Source: Mycobacterium sp. GA-1199 (GTDB lineage: Bacteria > Actinomycetota > Actinomycetes > Mycobacteriales > Mycobacteriaceae). Taken from it: DNA of 64,000 nucleotides. Below the pieces are notes generated by a model. That model saw only the letters and a program-made list of their open reading frames with translations. It was not told the DNA's origin and searched no databases. Each line of letters begins with the position of its first letter. Position 1 is the first letter of the stretch. The stretch covers positions 62,001 to 126,000 of the forward strand of contig NZ_LQIX01000001.1 in the NCBI RefSeq assembly GCF_001500045.1, in the 5' to 3' direction. This document shows, piece after piece, positions 15,513 through 23,612 of this stretch. A program made the position numbers and the translations under genes.

Positions 15513-16511
15513 GTGGCGGAATTGCTGATCGCGGCGAACCCGCAGCCCGACTCCCGGCTGCGGTATCTGTTGCGACTTCCACAACCGGGCGGGGATCTGG
15601 TGTTTCGGACCTCGGGCACGTGGCCGCGGGTCAAAGCGCTGTACTGCCACCCGATGAGTCTTGACGATTGGCCCGCCGACGCCGAGGTCATCGAACGGCT
15701 TCCGTTGCAGTCGTGTCAGCGCCGGGGCGCGGCCATCGATGTCATTCTGCAGCGGGGGCGCGAGAACCGCTCCCAGATCGTGTTCACCACTGCCCGGGGC
15801 CGCGAGATGGTGTTCTGGCAGTCGCCGCGCACCCGTAAACAAGCGCGCCCCAACGTGCGAACGCCGACCGCGCGCGCTCAAGGCATCGAAGAGTTGCAGG
15901 TGCTGGTGGATGCGCATGAGCGGTACGCCTACACCTTCAGCTCGCAACAGGTCAGCATCGTGAAGCGGGCACTGCCATGCGGTGACTACGGGATCACCGT
16001 GGACGGATCGCTGGTGGCCAGCGTGGAACGCAAATCACTACCCGATCTCGTGTCCGGTCTGACCAGCGGCAAGCTTCGCTTTCAGGTCGCCCATCTCTCG
16101 GCACTCCCGCGCGCAGCGGTCGTGGTCGAAGACCGCTACTCGCAACTGTTCCGGCACAACTTCGTCCGCCCCGCCGTGGTCGCCGACGCCCTCGCCGAGC
16201 TGCAGATTCGGTGGCCCAGTGTGCCGGTCGTGTTCTGCGAGACTCGCCAGCTCGCCGAGGAATGGACTTACCGCTTCCTCGCTGCCGCGCACACTTGGGC
16301 ACTCACTGAAGAAGCTGCGCAACAACGCATCTCGGGGGAGCGAATCGACAATCCAATACCTGGGCCGGCGGGTGCGGAGTCCGAACCGAGCACCGCCGAA
16401 GTCCGCGCGTGGGCGCGCGACGCAGGCCTGCCGGTACCCGACCGCGGTCGGCTGCGCCCCGAAATCTGGCAGGCGTGGCGCGATGCGCACGACCCCTCGG
16501 TCAAGCCATAG
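15513..16511 (+). CDS. ERCC4-family nuclease fused to an Lsr2-like DNA-binding tail
   Basis: 332 aa from a GTG at 15513; a TTG at 15522 is better spaced from the GGAGGG at 15506 and may be the true start. Residues about 130-250 hold the ERCC4 (XPF/Mus81) nuclease core, with GDYGITVDGSLVASVERKSL giving the VERKS motif and its acidic partner. The last 45 residues (TAEVRAWARDAGLPVPDRGR) match the C-terminal DNA-binding domain of Lsr2, which recognises AT-rich minor grooves. It is divergent from the Pif1-like helicase with 159 bp between, suggesting a shared repair role. Confidence 0.85.
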   Translation: MAELLIAANPQPDSRLRYLLRLPQPGGDLVFRTSGTWPRVKALYCHPMSLDDWPADAEVIERLPLQSCQRRGAAIDVILQRGRENRSQIVFTTARGREMVFWQSPRTRKQARPNVRTPTARAQGIEELQVLVDAHERYAYTFSSQQVSIVKRALPCGDYGITVDGSLVASVERKSLPDLVSGLTSGKLRFQVAHLSALPRAAVVVEDRYSQLFRHNFVRPAVVADALAELQIRWPSVPVVFCETRQLAEEWTYRFLAAAHTWALTEEAAQQRISGERIDNPIPGPAGAESEPSTAEVRAWARDAGLPVPDRGRLRPEIWQAWRDAHDPSVKP

Positions 16512-17865
16512 CCATCGCTTCGCGGGCCATGACCTCGGCCGCGGCGCGCTCGCCGGAACGCACGGCCCCGTCGATGAACCCGTACATCACCGCTGAGGTC
16601 TCGGTGCCGGCCCAGTGGATCCGTCCGCACGGCTCGCGCAGCGCGGGTCCGAACTCAGTGAGCACCCCCGGCGGGGCGTGCGCGATCATCCCTCCGCCGG
16701 AGTACCGCTCGATGGTCCAGTTCTGTTCGACATAGTCTACCGGTGAAAGTGCTTTGTCACCAAGACGTTCCGCGACAGCGCCCAGCACCGCGCTTCTGCG
16801 CTCGTCCTCGCCGAGGTTGGTCAACCGGCGCGCTTCGGGCCCCTCAGTGATCACCGTGAGCATCCCGGGAGTGCCGGTGTCGGTGCACGAGTCGATCGTC
16901 AGGCTCGCCGGCGATCCGGGCCCGAACGACTGCCCCGAAAGGCCGTCGGCCCGCCAGAACGGCTCGTCGAACACCAGCGCGATCTTGTAGACCGCACCGC
17001 TGGGCATGCGTTGGTGCAGGAACGACCGGTCGACGGGAAGCATTGGCTCATAGGAGATCTGGCTGGCTATCGAGATCGGCACCGCGACGATGGCCCGTCG
17101 CGCGTTGACCACCATGTCCTCGGAGCGCACGACCACCCCGTCGGCATTCTGCTCGATGCTGCGCACCGGCTGCGACAGGTGGATGACGTCACCGAGTTCT
17201 GCCGCGACCGCACGATGGATGGCGCCCATGCCGCCGACCGGACGCGCGTCCTCGGCCGCGTCCTTGACGCCCAACACGAAGCTCGGTCCGCCGGCCGAGG
17301 CCATCTGGTACAACACGAACAACAATGAGATCTCCGATGCCGCAGACGTATACAGCCCCGCAACAGCGCTTTCCAGTAATTCGCGGGCGGGTTTGGACAG
17401 CGTATTCCTGTCCAGCCACGCCGCCCAGCTGGTCTGGTCCCACTTCTGCGCCTTGCGTGCGGTCCACGGCGCCTCCACCGGAATGGTTTTGCACATCTGA
17501 GTGAGCTCGAGAAAGACCGTGCCGATGTTGGCGACCGCCCACGGACTCATCGACAGCGGAATGGTTCCGGTGTACCGGTACTTCTTGCCGTCGACGAACA
17601 TCATCGCGTCGCCGTCGGTGTACTGCTTGTAGCTCGGCACCCCGAATTCCTTCATGAGCGCGTAGATCGCGTCCTGCCCCGGACCGATCCACGCGCCGCC
17701 GCGGTCGATCCACGCCCCGTCGTCGCGTACCTCCGTGAAGGTGCGACCACCGACACGGTCGCGGGCTTCGAGCAGCGCCAACGAATGACCCGCTTGCTTC
17801 AAGCGCAGCGCCGCGGTCAGTCCGGCGAACCCGGCACCCACGACGCAATAATCCACGTCTGCCAT
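16501..17865 (-). CDS. Flavin monoamine oxidase family protein
   Basis: 454 aa from an ATG at 17865, chosen for its GAAGGGG RBS and the immediate Rossmann strand. FAD-binding VDYCVVGAGFAGLTAALRLK and the GGRTF motif are at the N-terminus; RIHWAGTETSAVMYGFIDGA is the C-terminal FAD motif. The YSGGGM segment replaces the Cys that carries covalent FAD in MAO-A/B, so the flavin is probably non-covalent. It oxidises amines to imines with H2O2 release; the substrate is unknown. It overlaps the ERCC4 gene tail-to-tail by 11 bp. Confidence 0.9.
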   Translation of the reverse strand: MADVDYCVVGAGFAGLTAALRLKQAGHSLALLEARDRVGGRTFTEVRDDGAWIDRGGAWIGPGQDAIYALMKEFGVPSYKQYTDGDAMMFVDGKKYRYTGTIPLSMSPWAVANIGTVFLELTQMCKTIPVEAPWTARKAQKWDQTSWAAWLDRNTLSKPARELLESAVAGLYTSAASEISLLFVLYQMASAGGPSFVLGVKDAAEDARPVGGMGAIHRAVAAELGDVIHLSQPVRSIEQNADGVVVRSEDMVVNARRAIVAVPISIASQISYEPMLPVDRSFLHQRMPSGAVYKIALVFDEPFWRADGLSGQSFGPGSPASLTIDSCTDTGTPGMLTVITEGPEARRLTNLGEDERRSAVLGAVAERLGDKALSPVDYVEQNWTIERYSGGGMIAHAPPGVLTEFGPALREPCGRIHWAGTETSAVMYGFIDGAVRSGERAAAEVMAREAMAMA

Positions 17866-18053
17866 GACAGCCCCTTCGGTCGATTTGCGCGGGGCCGGGC
17901 GGCCGGGTGCAAGCCTCGGCGCGCCCTCATACGGGTGCGAAGGCACCTAGACTCAACGCCTGATTGCCGCTTCTGTCAATAAACCGTTGCGTCGGGAAGG
18001 TTTTCGTGAGGGTGGGCAGCGGGGCGCCGATGTGCGGTTTGGCGCCCTACGCG

Positions 18054-18416
18054 TCAAAATTGTTGTCGCTCAGCGGATCCTGCTGCCGTTGTCAACGGTA
18101 CGACGCGCAGTCCTTCATACGCCGCGCGCACCAACTGTTCGTCGGTGAAGCGCGGACGGTCGAGGTGCGCACCGGGTATCAACAGGGCAATCTCGTCGCG
18201 CAGCGCCCACAACACGCTTCGCGGCGGTGCCTGTACCAGGAACCGCAGCGGTTCAGTCTCGGACTCCTCGCGGACGCGTCGCACGACGTCGAGGATCGCC
18301 GTCTCGACCGAATCCGCCCGCACGCTTCCGGTCCAGCGTTGTTTGCCCGAGCAGGCCGAGTAGCGGATAGCGGATCCGCGTGGACGGGCCAAAGCGACGG
18401 CGACCGTAGTAGTCAT
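18054..18416 (-). CDS. Hypothetical protein
   Basis: About 120 aa from an ATG at 18416 (MTTTVAVALARPRG). It has a mixed alpha/beta pattern with no membrane segment and no motif I recognise. The reading frame has the third-position GC bias of its neighbours and fills the gap between the amine oxidase and the formylglycine-generating enzyme, so it is probably real. It may share a transcript with the FGE gene upstream (38 bp spacing). Confidence 0.55.
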   Translation of the reverse strand: MTTTVAVALARPRGSAIRYSACSGKQRWTGSVRADSVETAILDVVRRVREESETEPLRFLVQAPPRSVLWALRDEIALLIPGAHLDRPRFTDEQLVRAAYEGLRVVPLTTAAGSAERQQF

Positions 18417-18455
18417 GGCTGGCACTGTATGTGCGGGGTACGACAGGTCGACCTG

Positions 18456-19322
18456 TCAGGCGATGCAGCGGAACCCGATGTGCGTGGTGGCGCTGTCCTG
18501 CGACTGGGACGACCGCGCGGCCGGGCGGTAGCGATGGCAGTACTCGGGGGCGCACAGGTGTGAGCCACCCTTGAGCGTTTGGAATTTAGACGGGTCACCG
18601 GTTGGCGGCGCACAGCAGCCTGACTTCTGGGGGCTGTGGCGCGGCGAGTACGTCGTCGTCGTCCATTCCCAGACGTTCCCGATCATGTCGACGACATCGA
18701 ATGCGTTGGGCGGGAACGTGCCCACCGGCGAGGTGCCGACCCAGCCGAGCGCGCCGTCGTTGCGGTAGGGGAAGCGGCCCTGCCAGGTGTTGGCCATCAG
18801 GCGTCCGTCGGGCTGCACGTCGTCGCCCCAGGCGTAGCGGGCTTGGGATCCGGCCCGCGCGGCGTACTCCCACTCCGCTTCGGTGGGCAGTCGGCGCCCC
18901 GCCCACGCCGCGTAGGCCGCCGCGTCCGGATACGCGACCTGCACCACGGGGTGGTCGGGGCGGTCGTCGATCGACGATTCGGGCCCGAACGGGTGGCGCC
19001 AGCTGGAACCGGGCACCCAGGTCCACCACTGCCGCCAGTCCCGCAGGTTGACCGGGCCGGGGGTCGGCCGGAACACGAGCGCGCCGGGAACCAGGTCCTC
19101 GGGCGAGGCCCCCGGGTAGGCGGCCGGATCGAGTTCCTGCTCGGCGAGAGTGACGTAACCGGTGTCGGCGACGAACTCGGCGAACTGCGCGTTGGTGACC
19201 GGGTGGCGTTCGATCGAGAACGATTCGACCGTCACCTCGTGGACGGGCGCCTCCTCCGGATAGAAGTCTTCTGATCCCATCCGGAAGGTGCCCGCGGGCA
19301 ACTCGATCAGTTCGGTCAGCAT
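18456..19322 (-). CDS. Formylglycine-generating enzyme (sulfatase activator, SUMF1/FGE)
   Basis: 288 aa from the ATG at 19322. It oxidises the Cys of a CxPxR motif in sulfatases to formylglycine, using O2 and copper. The FGE fold is plain: ELPAGTFRMGSEDFYPEEAP at the N-terminus, RLPTEAEWEYAARAGSQARY, GNVWEWTTT, and the active-site GGSHLCAPEYCHRYRPAARS with both copper-binding cysteines. M. tuberculosis Rv0712 is the counterpart. Its likely client, a Cys-type sulfatase, lies about 6 kb downstream at 24756-26510, within a sulfur-scavenging region. Confidence 0.95.
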   Translation of the reverse strand: MLTELIELPAGTFRMGSEDFYPEEAPVHEVTVESFSIERHPVTNAQFAEFVADTGYVTLAEQELDPAAYPGASPEDLVPGALVFRPTPGPVNLRDWRQWWTWVPGSSWRHPFGPESSIDDRPDHPVVQVAYPDAAAYAAWAGRRLPTEAEWEYAARAGSQARYAWGDDVQPDGRLMANTWQGRFPYRNDGALGWVGTSPVGTFPPNAFDVVDMIGNVWEWTTTTYSPRHSPQKSGCCAPPTGDPSKFQTLKGGSHLCAPEYCHRYRPAARSSQSQDSATTHIGFRCIA

Positions 19323-19389
19323 CACTTCAGGCTAAGCGCTGCGGTCGATCTCGCGACCGGAAGGCCACCGCAAGTGCCACGATGAACCG

Positions 19390-19812
19390 ATGACCGATGA
19401 CAAGGCCGCCGAGCGCGACTTCAACGAGCGCAACATCGAGGAGTTCCGCCGCAACGGCGGCAAGGTCGGCGGCCAGTTCGAGGGATTTCCGCTGCTGCTG
19501 CTCACCTCGACCGGCGCCAAGAGCGGGCAGCAGCGTGTCAACCCTGTCGCGTACTTCGACATCGACGACCGCATCTACGTCGTCGGCTCTTCCGCGGGCC
19601 GCCCGGCGAGCCCGGGGTGGGTGTTCAACCTGCGCGCCAACCCGACCGCCTCGGTGGAGATCGGCGCCGATCCGCCCCGGCAGGTGACCGCCCGCGAGCT
19701 TCCGCGCGACGAACGCAACCGCATCTACCGCATCGTCGTCGAGCGCGCGCCCGGTTTCGGCGGGTACCAGCAGCGCACCGACCGCGTCATCCCGGTGTTC
19801 GAGCTCATCTAG
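19390..19812 (+). CDS. F420-dependent nitroreductase/quinone reductase (Ddn family)
   Basis: 140 aa, split beta-barrel. Ddn-family marks are FRRNGGKVGGQFEGFPLLLL, TSTGAKSGQQRVNPVAYF and SPGWVFNLRANPTASVEIG. These enzymes use F420H2 to reduce quinones or nitro compounds; the natural substrate here is unknown. It is divergent from the FGE gene (67 bp). Confidence 0.9.
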   Translation: MTDDKAAERDFNERNIEEFRRNGGKVGGQFEGFPLLLLTSTGAKSGQQRVNPVAYFDIDDRIYVVGSSAGRPASPGWVFNLRANPTASVEIGADPPRQVTARELPRDERNRIYRIVVERAPGFGGYQQRTDRVIPVFELI

Positions 19813-19882
19813 CCGCCGCGAATGCGGTAGGCCCGCTTCAGCGGCGGGGAATGTGCTCGGCGTCGCAGCGGTTGGGCCAGAC

Positions 19883-20302
19883 ATGGCCAAGATGACGACT
19901 GGTGAGCGCGAAAAGTTCCTGTCCGACGTCCACGTGGGCGTCATCGCCGTTGAGCGCCCCGACCGGGCGCCGTTGAGCGTGCCGATCTGGTACGGCTACA
20001 CGCCGGGCGGCGAGGTACTCCTGTGGACAGAGTCAGAGTCCCTCAAGCACCGGCTCATCAAAGAGGCCGGCCGGTTTTCGATCACCGCGCAGGACGAGGC
20101 GCCGCCGTATCGATACGTCACGGCGGAGGGCGAGGTGACCGGTATCGGACCGGCTGAGGATGCGATCGTGCGGGAGATCGCCATTCGCTATCTGGGCGAA
20201 GAGGAAGGCAACGCGTTCACCGATCAGAACCTGACGCCGACGTCGGTGATCATCCGGATGCGTCCGCAGCGCTGGCTGAGCTTCGACTACTCGACGGAGT
20301 AA
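19883..20302 (+). CDS. Pyridoxamine 5'-phosphate oxidase-like FMN/F420-binding protein
   Basis: 139 aa from the ATG at 19883; an earlier in-frame start at 19853 adds ten residues without support. Split-barrel fold with HVGVIAVERPDRAPLSVPIWYGY and the GRFSITAQDEAPPYRYVTAEG segment of the PPOX/FDOR superfamily. It probably binds FMN or F420 and acts in redox chemistry rather than vitamin B6 synthesis. It is followed by a palindromic repeat before a convergent gene. Confidence 0.85.
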   Translation: MAKMTTGEREKFLSDVHVGVIAVERPDRAPLSVPIWYGYTPGGEVLLWTESESLKHRLIKEAGRFSITAQDEAPPYRYVTAEGEVTGIGPAEDAIVREIAIRYLGEEEGNAFTDQNLTPTSVIIRMRPQRWLSFDYSTE

Positions 20303-20326
20303 CCGCTTCTTGCGCACCGTCGTGGC

Positions 20327-20390
20327 CCGCGAGCGTCCCCGAAATGCCGGCTATGCGCGGCGTGTCGGGCGCAAACACGGTCGCTCGCGG
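20327..20390. repeat. Palindromic repeat element, copy 1
   Basis: 64 bp with terminal inverted repeats CCGCGAGCG / CGCTCGCGG, lying between two convergent genes. A 30-bp block in its right half (20359-20388, beginning GGCGTGTCG and ending CGCTCGC) recurs at 22993-23022 with 28 of 30 bases identical. It could serve as a bidirectional terminator, or be a small mobile palindrome. Confidence 0.65.
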
Positions 20391-20395
20391 CAGAA

Positions 20396-21595
20396 TTAGA
20401 TCTGACCGTGGCGCGGCGGGGGCTTGCCCGACAGGGTGTAGCGGCCGATGTGTTGGATCTTCCACCGCGTCGGGTCGTGCAGCGTGTGGGTGCGAGCGTC
20501 GCGCCAGAACCGCGACAGGTTGCCCGACGCCGAAGCGCTTCTGGTTCCGCCCAATTCGAACAGCACGTTCGACGCGTCCAGCGATGCCCGCACCGCGGCC
20601 ACCTTCGCCGCCGCGACGGCGATCGACGCCTCGACCGCCGTCTCGTCGGACAGATGGGCCTCGGCGTGGTCGACCGCCCGCGCCGCCTCGACCAGGAGCG
20701 CGTGCGCGCCGCGCACCGTGACGGCCAGCTCTCCCGCGACCGTGATCAGCGTCGGGTCGTCCACCGCGGCGGCCACGCCGGCCTCGAAATGCGGCCGCGC
20801 CCGTTCGGCCTGGCGCACACCGGCCGCGAGTGCCCCGGTCGCGATGCCGACGTCGATCGCGCTGTGCAGCAACTGTGCTCGCGCACCGTATACGGACGGT
20901 CCGCTGAAGATCGGCGAGAACGGCACCACGTGTTCGACGGGCACCGCGACGTGGTCGAGCGTCACCGTGCCCGACGCCGTCGTGCGTTGCCCCATGCCGT
21001 CCCAGTCGTCGACCACCGACAACCCCTCGGCGTCGCGCGCGACGAACGCCACTGCCTTCGGCGTCTGCGCGGTCGGCACCTCAGAACCGTCGGCCAGCGA
21101 CGCCCGCACCAGCACCCAGTCGGCGAACAGAGCGCCCGTTGAGTAGAACTTGCGCCCCGACAACACATAGTCGCCCGATGGCTGGCGCACCAGCGTGGTC
21201 GTGTCGACGTCGACGGTGTGCGGGCCGCGCTCGGACTGCGCATTTGCCAGCAGGGCCCCGTTGCGCACCCGGTCGTAGAAGTACGACTTCTGCGTATAGC
21301 TGCCCTGTAACCGCAGCGCCTCGAGAAACACGAAGTGCGAGTGGGGAATCTGGGCCAGCGAGGGGTCGGCGTGGGCGATCCGGCGAAACACCTCGGCCAG
21401 CACCGTCGCGGGCGCCGCGATGCCGCCGTAGTCGGTCGGCACCGTCAACGCCAGCAGCCCGGACTCCTTGAGCGCCTGCACCTGATCGTGTGGCAACCGC
21501 CGGTCGGCGTCGCGCGCGGAGGCCTGGGCGTCGAATTCGGCGGCCAGTTTCGCCGCGACCTCGAGCGCTTCGTCCGGCGACGCGATCGGGGTCAT
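20396..21595 (-). CDS. SfnB/DszC-like acyl-CoA-dehydrogenase-fold monooxygenase
   Basis: 399 aa, acyl-CoA dehydrogenase fold: an N-terminal helical domain with PTDYGGIAAPATVLAEVFRR, a central beta domain (GRKFYSTGALFADWVLV) and a C-terminal helical bundle (GGTRSASASGNLSRFWRDAR). Members such as SfnB and DszC use reduced flavin to attack organosulfur compounds rather than acyl-CoA. It overlaps ssuD by 4 bp and follows it, so the pair forms a sulfonate/sulfone-scavenging operon. The exact substrate is unknown. Confidence 0.85.
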   Translation of the reverse strand: MTPIASPDEALEVAAKLAAEFDAQASARDADRRLPHDQVQALKESGLLALTVPTDYGGIAAPATVLAEVFRRIAHADPSLAQIPHSHFVFLEALRLQGSYTQKSYFYDRVRNGALLANAQSERGPHTVDVDTTTLVRQPSGDYVLSGRKFYSTGALFADWVLVRASLADGSEVPTAQTPKAVAFVARDAEGLSVVDDWDGMGQRTTASGTVTLDHVAVPVEHVVPFSPIFSGPSVYGARAQLLHSAIDVGIATGALAAGVRQAERARPHFEAGVAAAVDDPTLITVAGELAVTVRGAHALLVEAARAVDHAEAHLSDETAVEASIAVAAAKVAAVRASLDASNVLFELGGTRSASASGNLSRFWRDARTHTLHDPTRWKIQHIGRYTLSGKPPPRHGQI

Positions 21596-22761
21596 CGCGA
21601 ACCGCTCACGAACGGGATCGACGCCGGCGCGGCCGTCGTCGCCGTGCCTTTGTACAGCCCGCGCTCACGCAGGATCGGCACCACACCCTCACCGAACCAG
21701 TACAACTCCTCCAGATGCGGGTAGCCCGAGAAGATGAACTCGTCGATGCCGATGTCGGCGTATTCGGCGATGCGGTCGGCGACGTCGACGTGGCTGCCGA
21801 CCAGCGCGGTGCCCGCGCCGCCGCGAACCAGGCCGACGCCCGCCCACAGGTTAGGCGCGATCTCCAGCGAGCGCGCGTCGCTCCAACTGCCGTTGCGCCG
21901 GTGCTCCTCGTGCAGGGCCAGCATCCGCTTCTGCCCCTCGGAATCGCTGCGGTGCAACCCTTTCTGCGCGTTGCGCACCGTCTCCTCGTCGAGCGCCGCG
22001 ACCAGCCGGTCGGCCTGCGCCCACGCCTCGTCGGAGCTGTCCCGCGAAATCGTGTGCAACCGGATACCGAACCGCACCTCCCGGTCCTCCTTGGCGGCCA
22101 GCCCGCGGATCCAGGAGATTTTCTCGCGCACCGCCGACGGCGGTTCGCCCCACGTCAGATACACGTCGGCGTGCCGCGCCGCGACCGGCCCCGCGGCCGC
22201 CGAGCTCCCGCCGAAGTACAACGGCGGCACGGGATTCGGCAGTGTCGGCAGCGCCGCCTCCTCGACACGGATGTGCTCGCCCTGCAGTGAGACGGTCTCG
22301 CCGGCCCACAGACGGCGGACCACTTCGAGGAACTCGTCGCAGCGCTGGTAGCGGCCGTCCTTGTCGAGATAGTCGCCGAACGAACGCTGTTCGTGCGCCT
22401 CACCGCCGACCACCACGTTGAGCAGGATGCGGCCGGGTGCATGCCGAGCGAACGTCGCGGCCATCTGCGCCGACAACGTCGGGCTGACCAGCCCGGGCCG
22501 GAACGCGACGAGGAACGCCAGCGACGTCGTCTCGCGGGCAAGCAGCGACGCGGTGATGAACGCGTCCTCGCACCACGCGCCCGTCGGGATGAGTGCGCCG
22601 GTGAAACCGAACGACTCGGCGGCCCGCACGATCGAGCCCAGGTAGTCGATCGACGCGTCGCGATCGCCGTGGGCGGCTCCGGCTGGCATGCCGTGGCCAC
22701 CACCGACGATCAGCCGGCTGTCGCCGTACGTGGGCAGGAACCAGTGCAATTGGATTGTCAC
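21592..22761 (-). CDS. ssuD: FMNH2-dependent alkanesulfonate monooxygenase
   Basis: 389 aa LLM-class TIM barrel. LHWFLPTYGDSR at the start, AESFGFTGALIPTG, NVVVGGEAHEQRSFGDYLDK and FGIRLHTISRDSSDEAW are typical of SsuD. It cleaves alkanesulfonates to aldehyde and sulfite with FMNH2 and O2, supplying sulfur under sulfate limitation. The start is GTG 22761; the stop of a 39-aa upstream ORF overlaps it, so translation is probably coupled. The SfnB-like gene overlaps at the 3' end. No flavin reductase or ABC transporter lies adjacent. Confidence 0.92.
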   Translation of the reverse strand: MTIQLHWFLPTYGDSRLIVGGGHGMPAGAAHGDRDASIDYLGSIVRAAESFGFTGALIPTGAWCEDAFITASLLARETTSLAFLVAFRPGLVSPTLSAQMAATFARHAPGRILLNVVVGGEAHEQRSFGDYLDKDGRYQRCDEFLEVVRRLWAGETVSLQGEHIRVEEAALPTLPNPVPPLYFGGSSAAAGPVAARHADVYLTWGEPPSAVREKISWIRGLAAKEDREVRFGIRLHTISRDSSDEAWAQADRLVAALDEETVRNAQKGLHRSDSEGQKRMLALHEEHRRNGSWSDARSLEIAPNLWAGVGLVRGGAGTALVGSHVDVADRIAEYADIGIDEFIFSGYPHLEELYWFGEGVVPILRERGLYKGTATTAAPASIPFVSGSR

Positions 22762-22877
22762 GAGGATGACTCCTCAACCAGCCGGCCGGGACGCCACCAA
22801 TGCCGAGGACGACGGGTGGGTGGACGAACGGTCGATGATGGTCGACAACGGATGTTGAAGTGGATCACACAAGTCAC
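22758..22877 (-). CDS. 39-aa leader ORF overlapping the ssuD start
   Basis: A GTG at 22877 opens VTCVIHFNIRCRPSSTVR, continuing through an Arg/Pro/Trp-rich stretch to EESSS. Its TGA (22758-22760) overlaps the ssuD GTG. Two TGT cysteine codons fall at positions 3 and 11. Mycobacterial sulfur genes are known to carry short Cys-containing upstream ORFs that attenuate expression according to cysteine-tRNA supply; those have runs of Cys codons, whereas here they are spread. The role is inferred from the overlap and the sulfur context. Confidence 0.5.
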   Translation of the reverse strand: MTCVIHFNIRCRPSSTVRPPTRRPRHWWRPGRLVEESSS

Positions 22878-22939
22878 CCCGAAATGCTGCCTACGCGCGA
22901 CGGAGACGTCATCGGTTAGGTTCAGCGCGATCAGAACCG

Positions 22940-22980
22940 CCTTCTGCGCACGCTCGCGCGCGGCGAGCGTCCGCAGAAGG
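22940..22980. repeat. Strong hairpin between ssuD leader and cspA
   Basis: 17-nt arms CCTTCTGCG-C-ACGCTCG and CGAGCGT-C-CGCAGAAGG with one central C-C mismatch and a 7-nt loop. Its right arm also forms the left arm of the repeat at 22962-23023, so the two hairpins are mutually exclusive. Confidence 0.6.
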
Positions 22981-23023
22981 ACGAAATTATGTGGCGTGTC
23001 GCGCGCAAACACGGACGCTCGCC
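22962..23023. repeat. Palindromic repeat element, copy 2
   Basis: 62 bp with perfect 11-bp terminal inverted repeats GGCGAGCGTCC / GGACGCTCGCC. The right half matches copy 1 at 20359-20388 in 28 of 30 bases; the internal left half differs. It lies in the spacer between divergent ssuD leader and cspA. The rest of 22878-23146 shows no further gene. Confidence 0.65.
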
Positions 23024-23102
23024 AAAAGGGGGGAGCGCGCTCGCGCAACAGGGGGCAGGCTTGCGGAGATTTCGATGACCTGCGGCGTGATAGCCTCGAC
23101 GC

Positions 23103-23120
23103 GGATGTTTTCCTACATCC
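23103..23120 (+). promoter_or_regulatory. 5'-leader hairpin of the cold-shock gene
   Basis: GGATGT-TTTCCT-ACATCC, a 6-bp stem with a 6-nt loop, located 27 bp before the csp ATG. A TAGCCT -10-like hexamer lies at about 23089, which would put the hairpin near the 5' end of the mRNA. Cold-shock mRNAs often carry structured leaders; the function here is inference. Confidence 0.4.
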
Positions 23121-23146
23121 GTTCAGAATGAGAGAAGTTGAAAAGT

Positions 23147-23350
23147 ATGGCACAGGGAACTGTGAAGTGGTTCAACGGCGATAAGGGCTTCGGCTTCATC
23201 GCTCCCGACAGCGGCGAGAAGGACGTTTTCGTTCATTTCTCGGAGATCCAGGGAAATGGATACCGGTCGTTGGAGGAGAACCAACGCGTTCAGTTCGAGG
23301 TCGAACAGGGCGCCAAAGGACCTCAGGCAATCGGCGTGACCGCCGTCTAG
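23147..23350 (+). CDS. cspA: Cold-shock protein (CspA family)
   Basis: 67 aa single cold-shock domain with RNP1 KGFGFIAP and RNP2 VFVHFSEI. It binds single-stranded RNA and DNA as an RNA chaperone. The ATG at 23147 gives the canonical [10 protein letters not shown] start. The unit is monocistronic, with a leader hairpin upstream. Confidence 0.97.
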   Translation: MAQGTVKWFNGDKGFGFIAPDSGEKDVFVHFSEIQGNGYRSLEENQRVQFEVEQGAKGPQAIGVTAV

Positions 23351-23612
23351 CTTGCACGACGACTGTGGGCTGGTGGGAATTCCCACCGGCCCACTCTTCG
23401 TTTACGGGGGAAGGAAATCAGGCCCGAGGTCACGACCATTGGTGTCGATCGGTTGAACCGCTGACCAGCGGCGTCGACACCCCGCGGCGAGTTCTCTAGA
23501 CTGGCGGCACGCCGACGCACTGCGTCGTCTCCGTCGATTTCGGCCGGTGGTCCGCAATCACGCCGGGTTCATGTACGAGCCCGTCCGACCACCCGAACGA
23601 CCAGGACACCTC

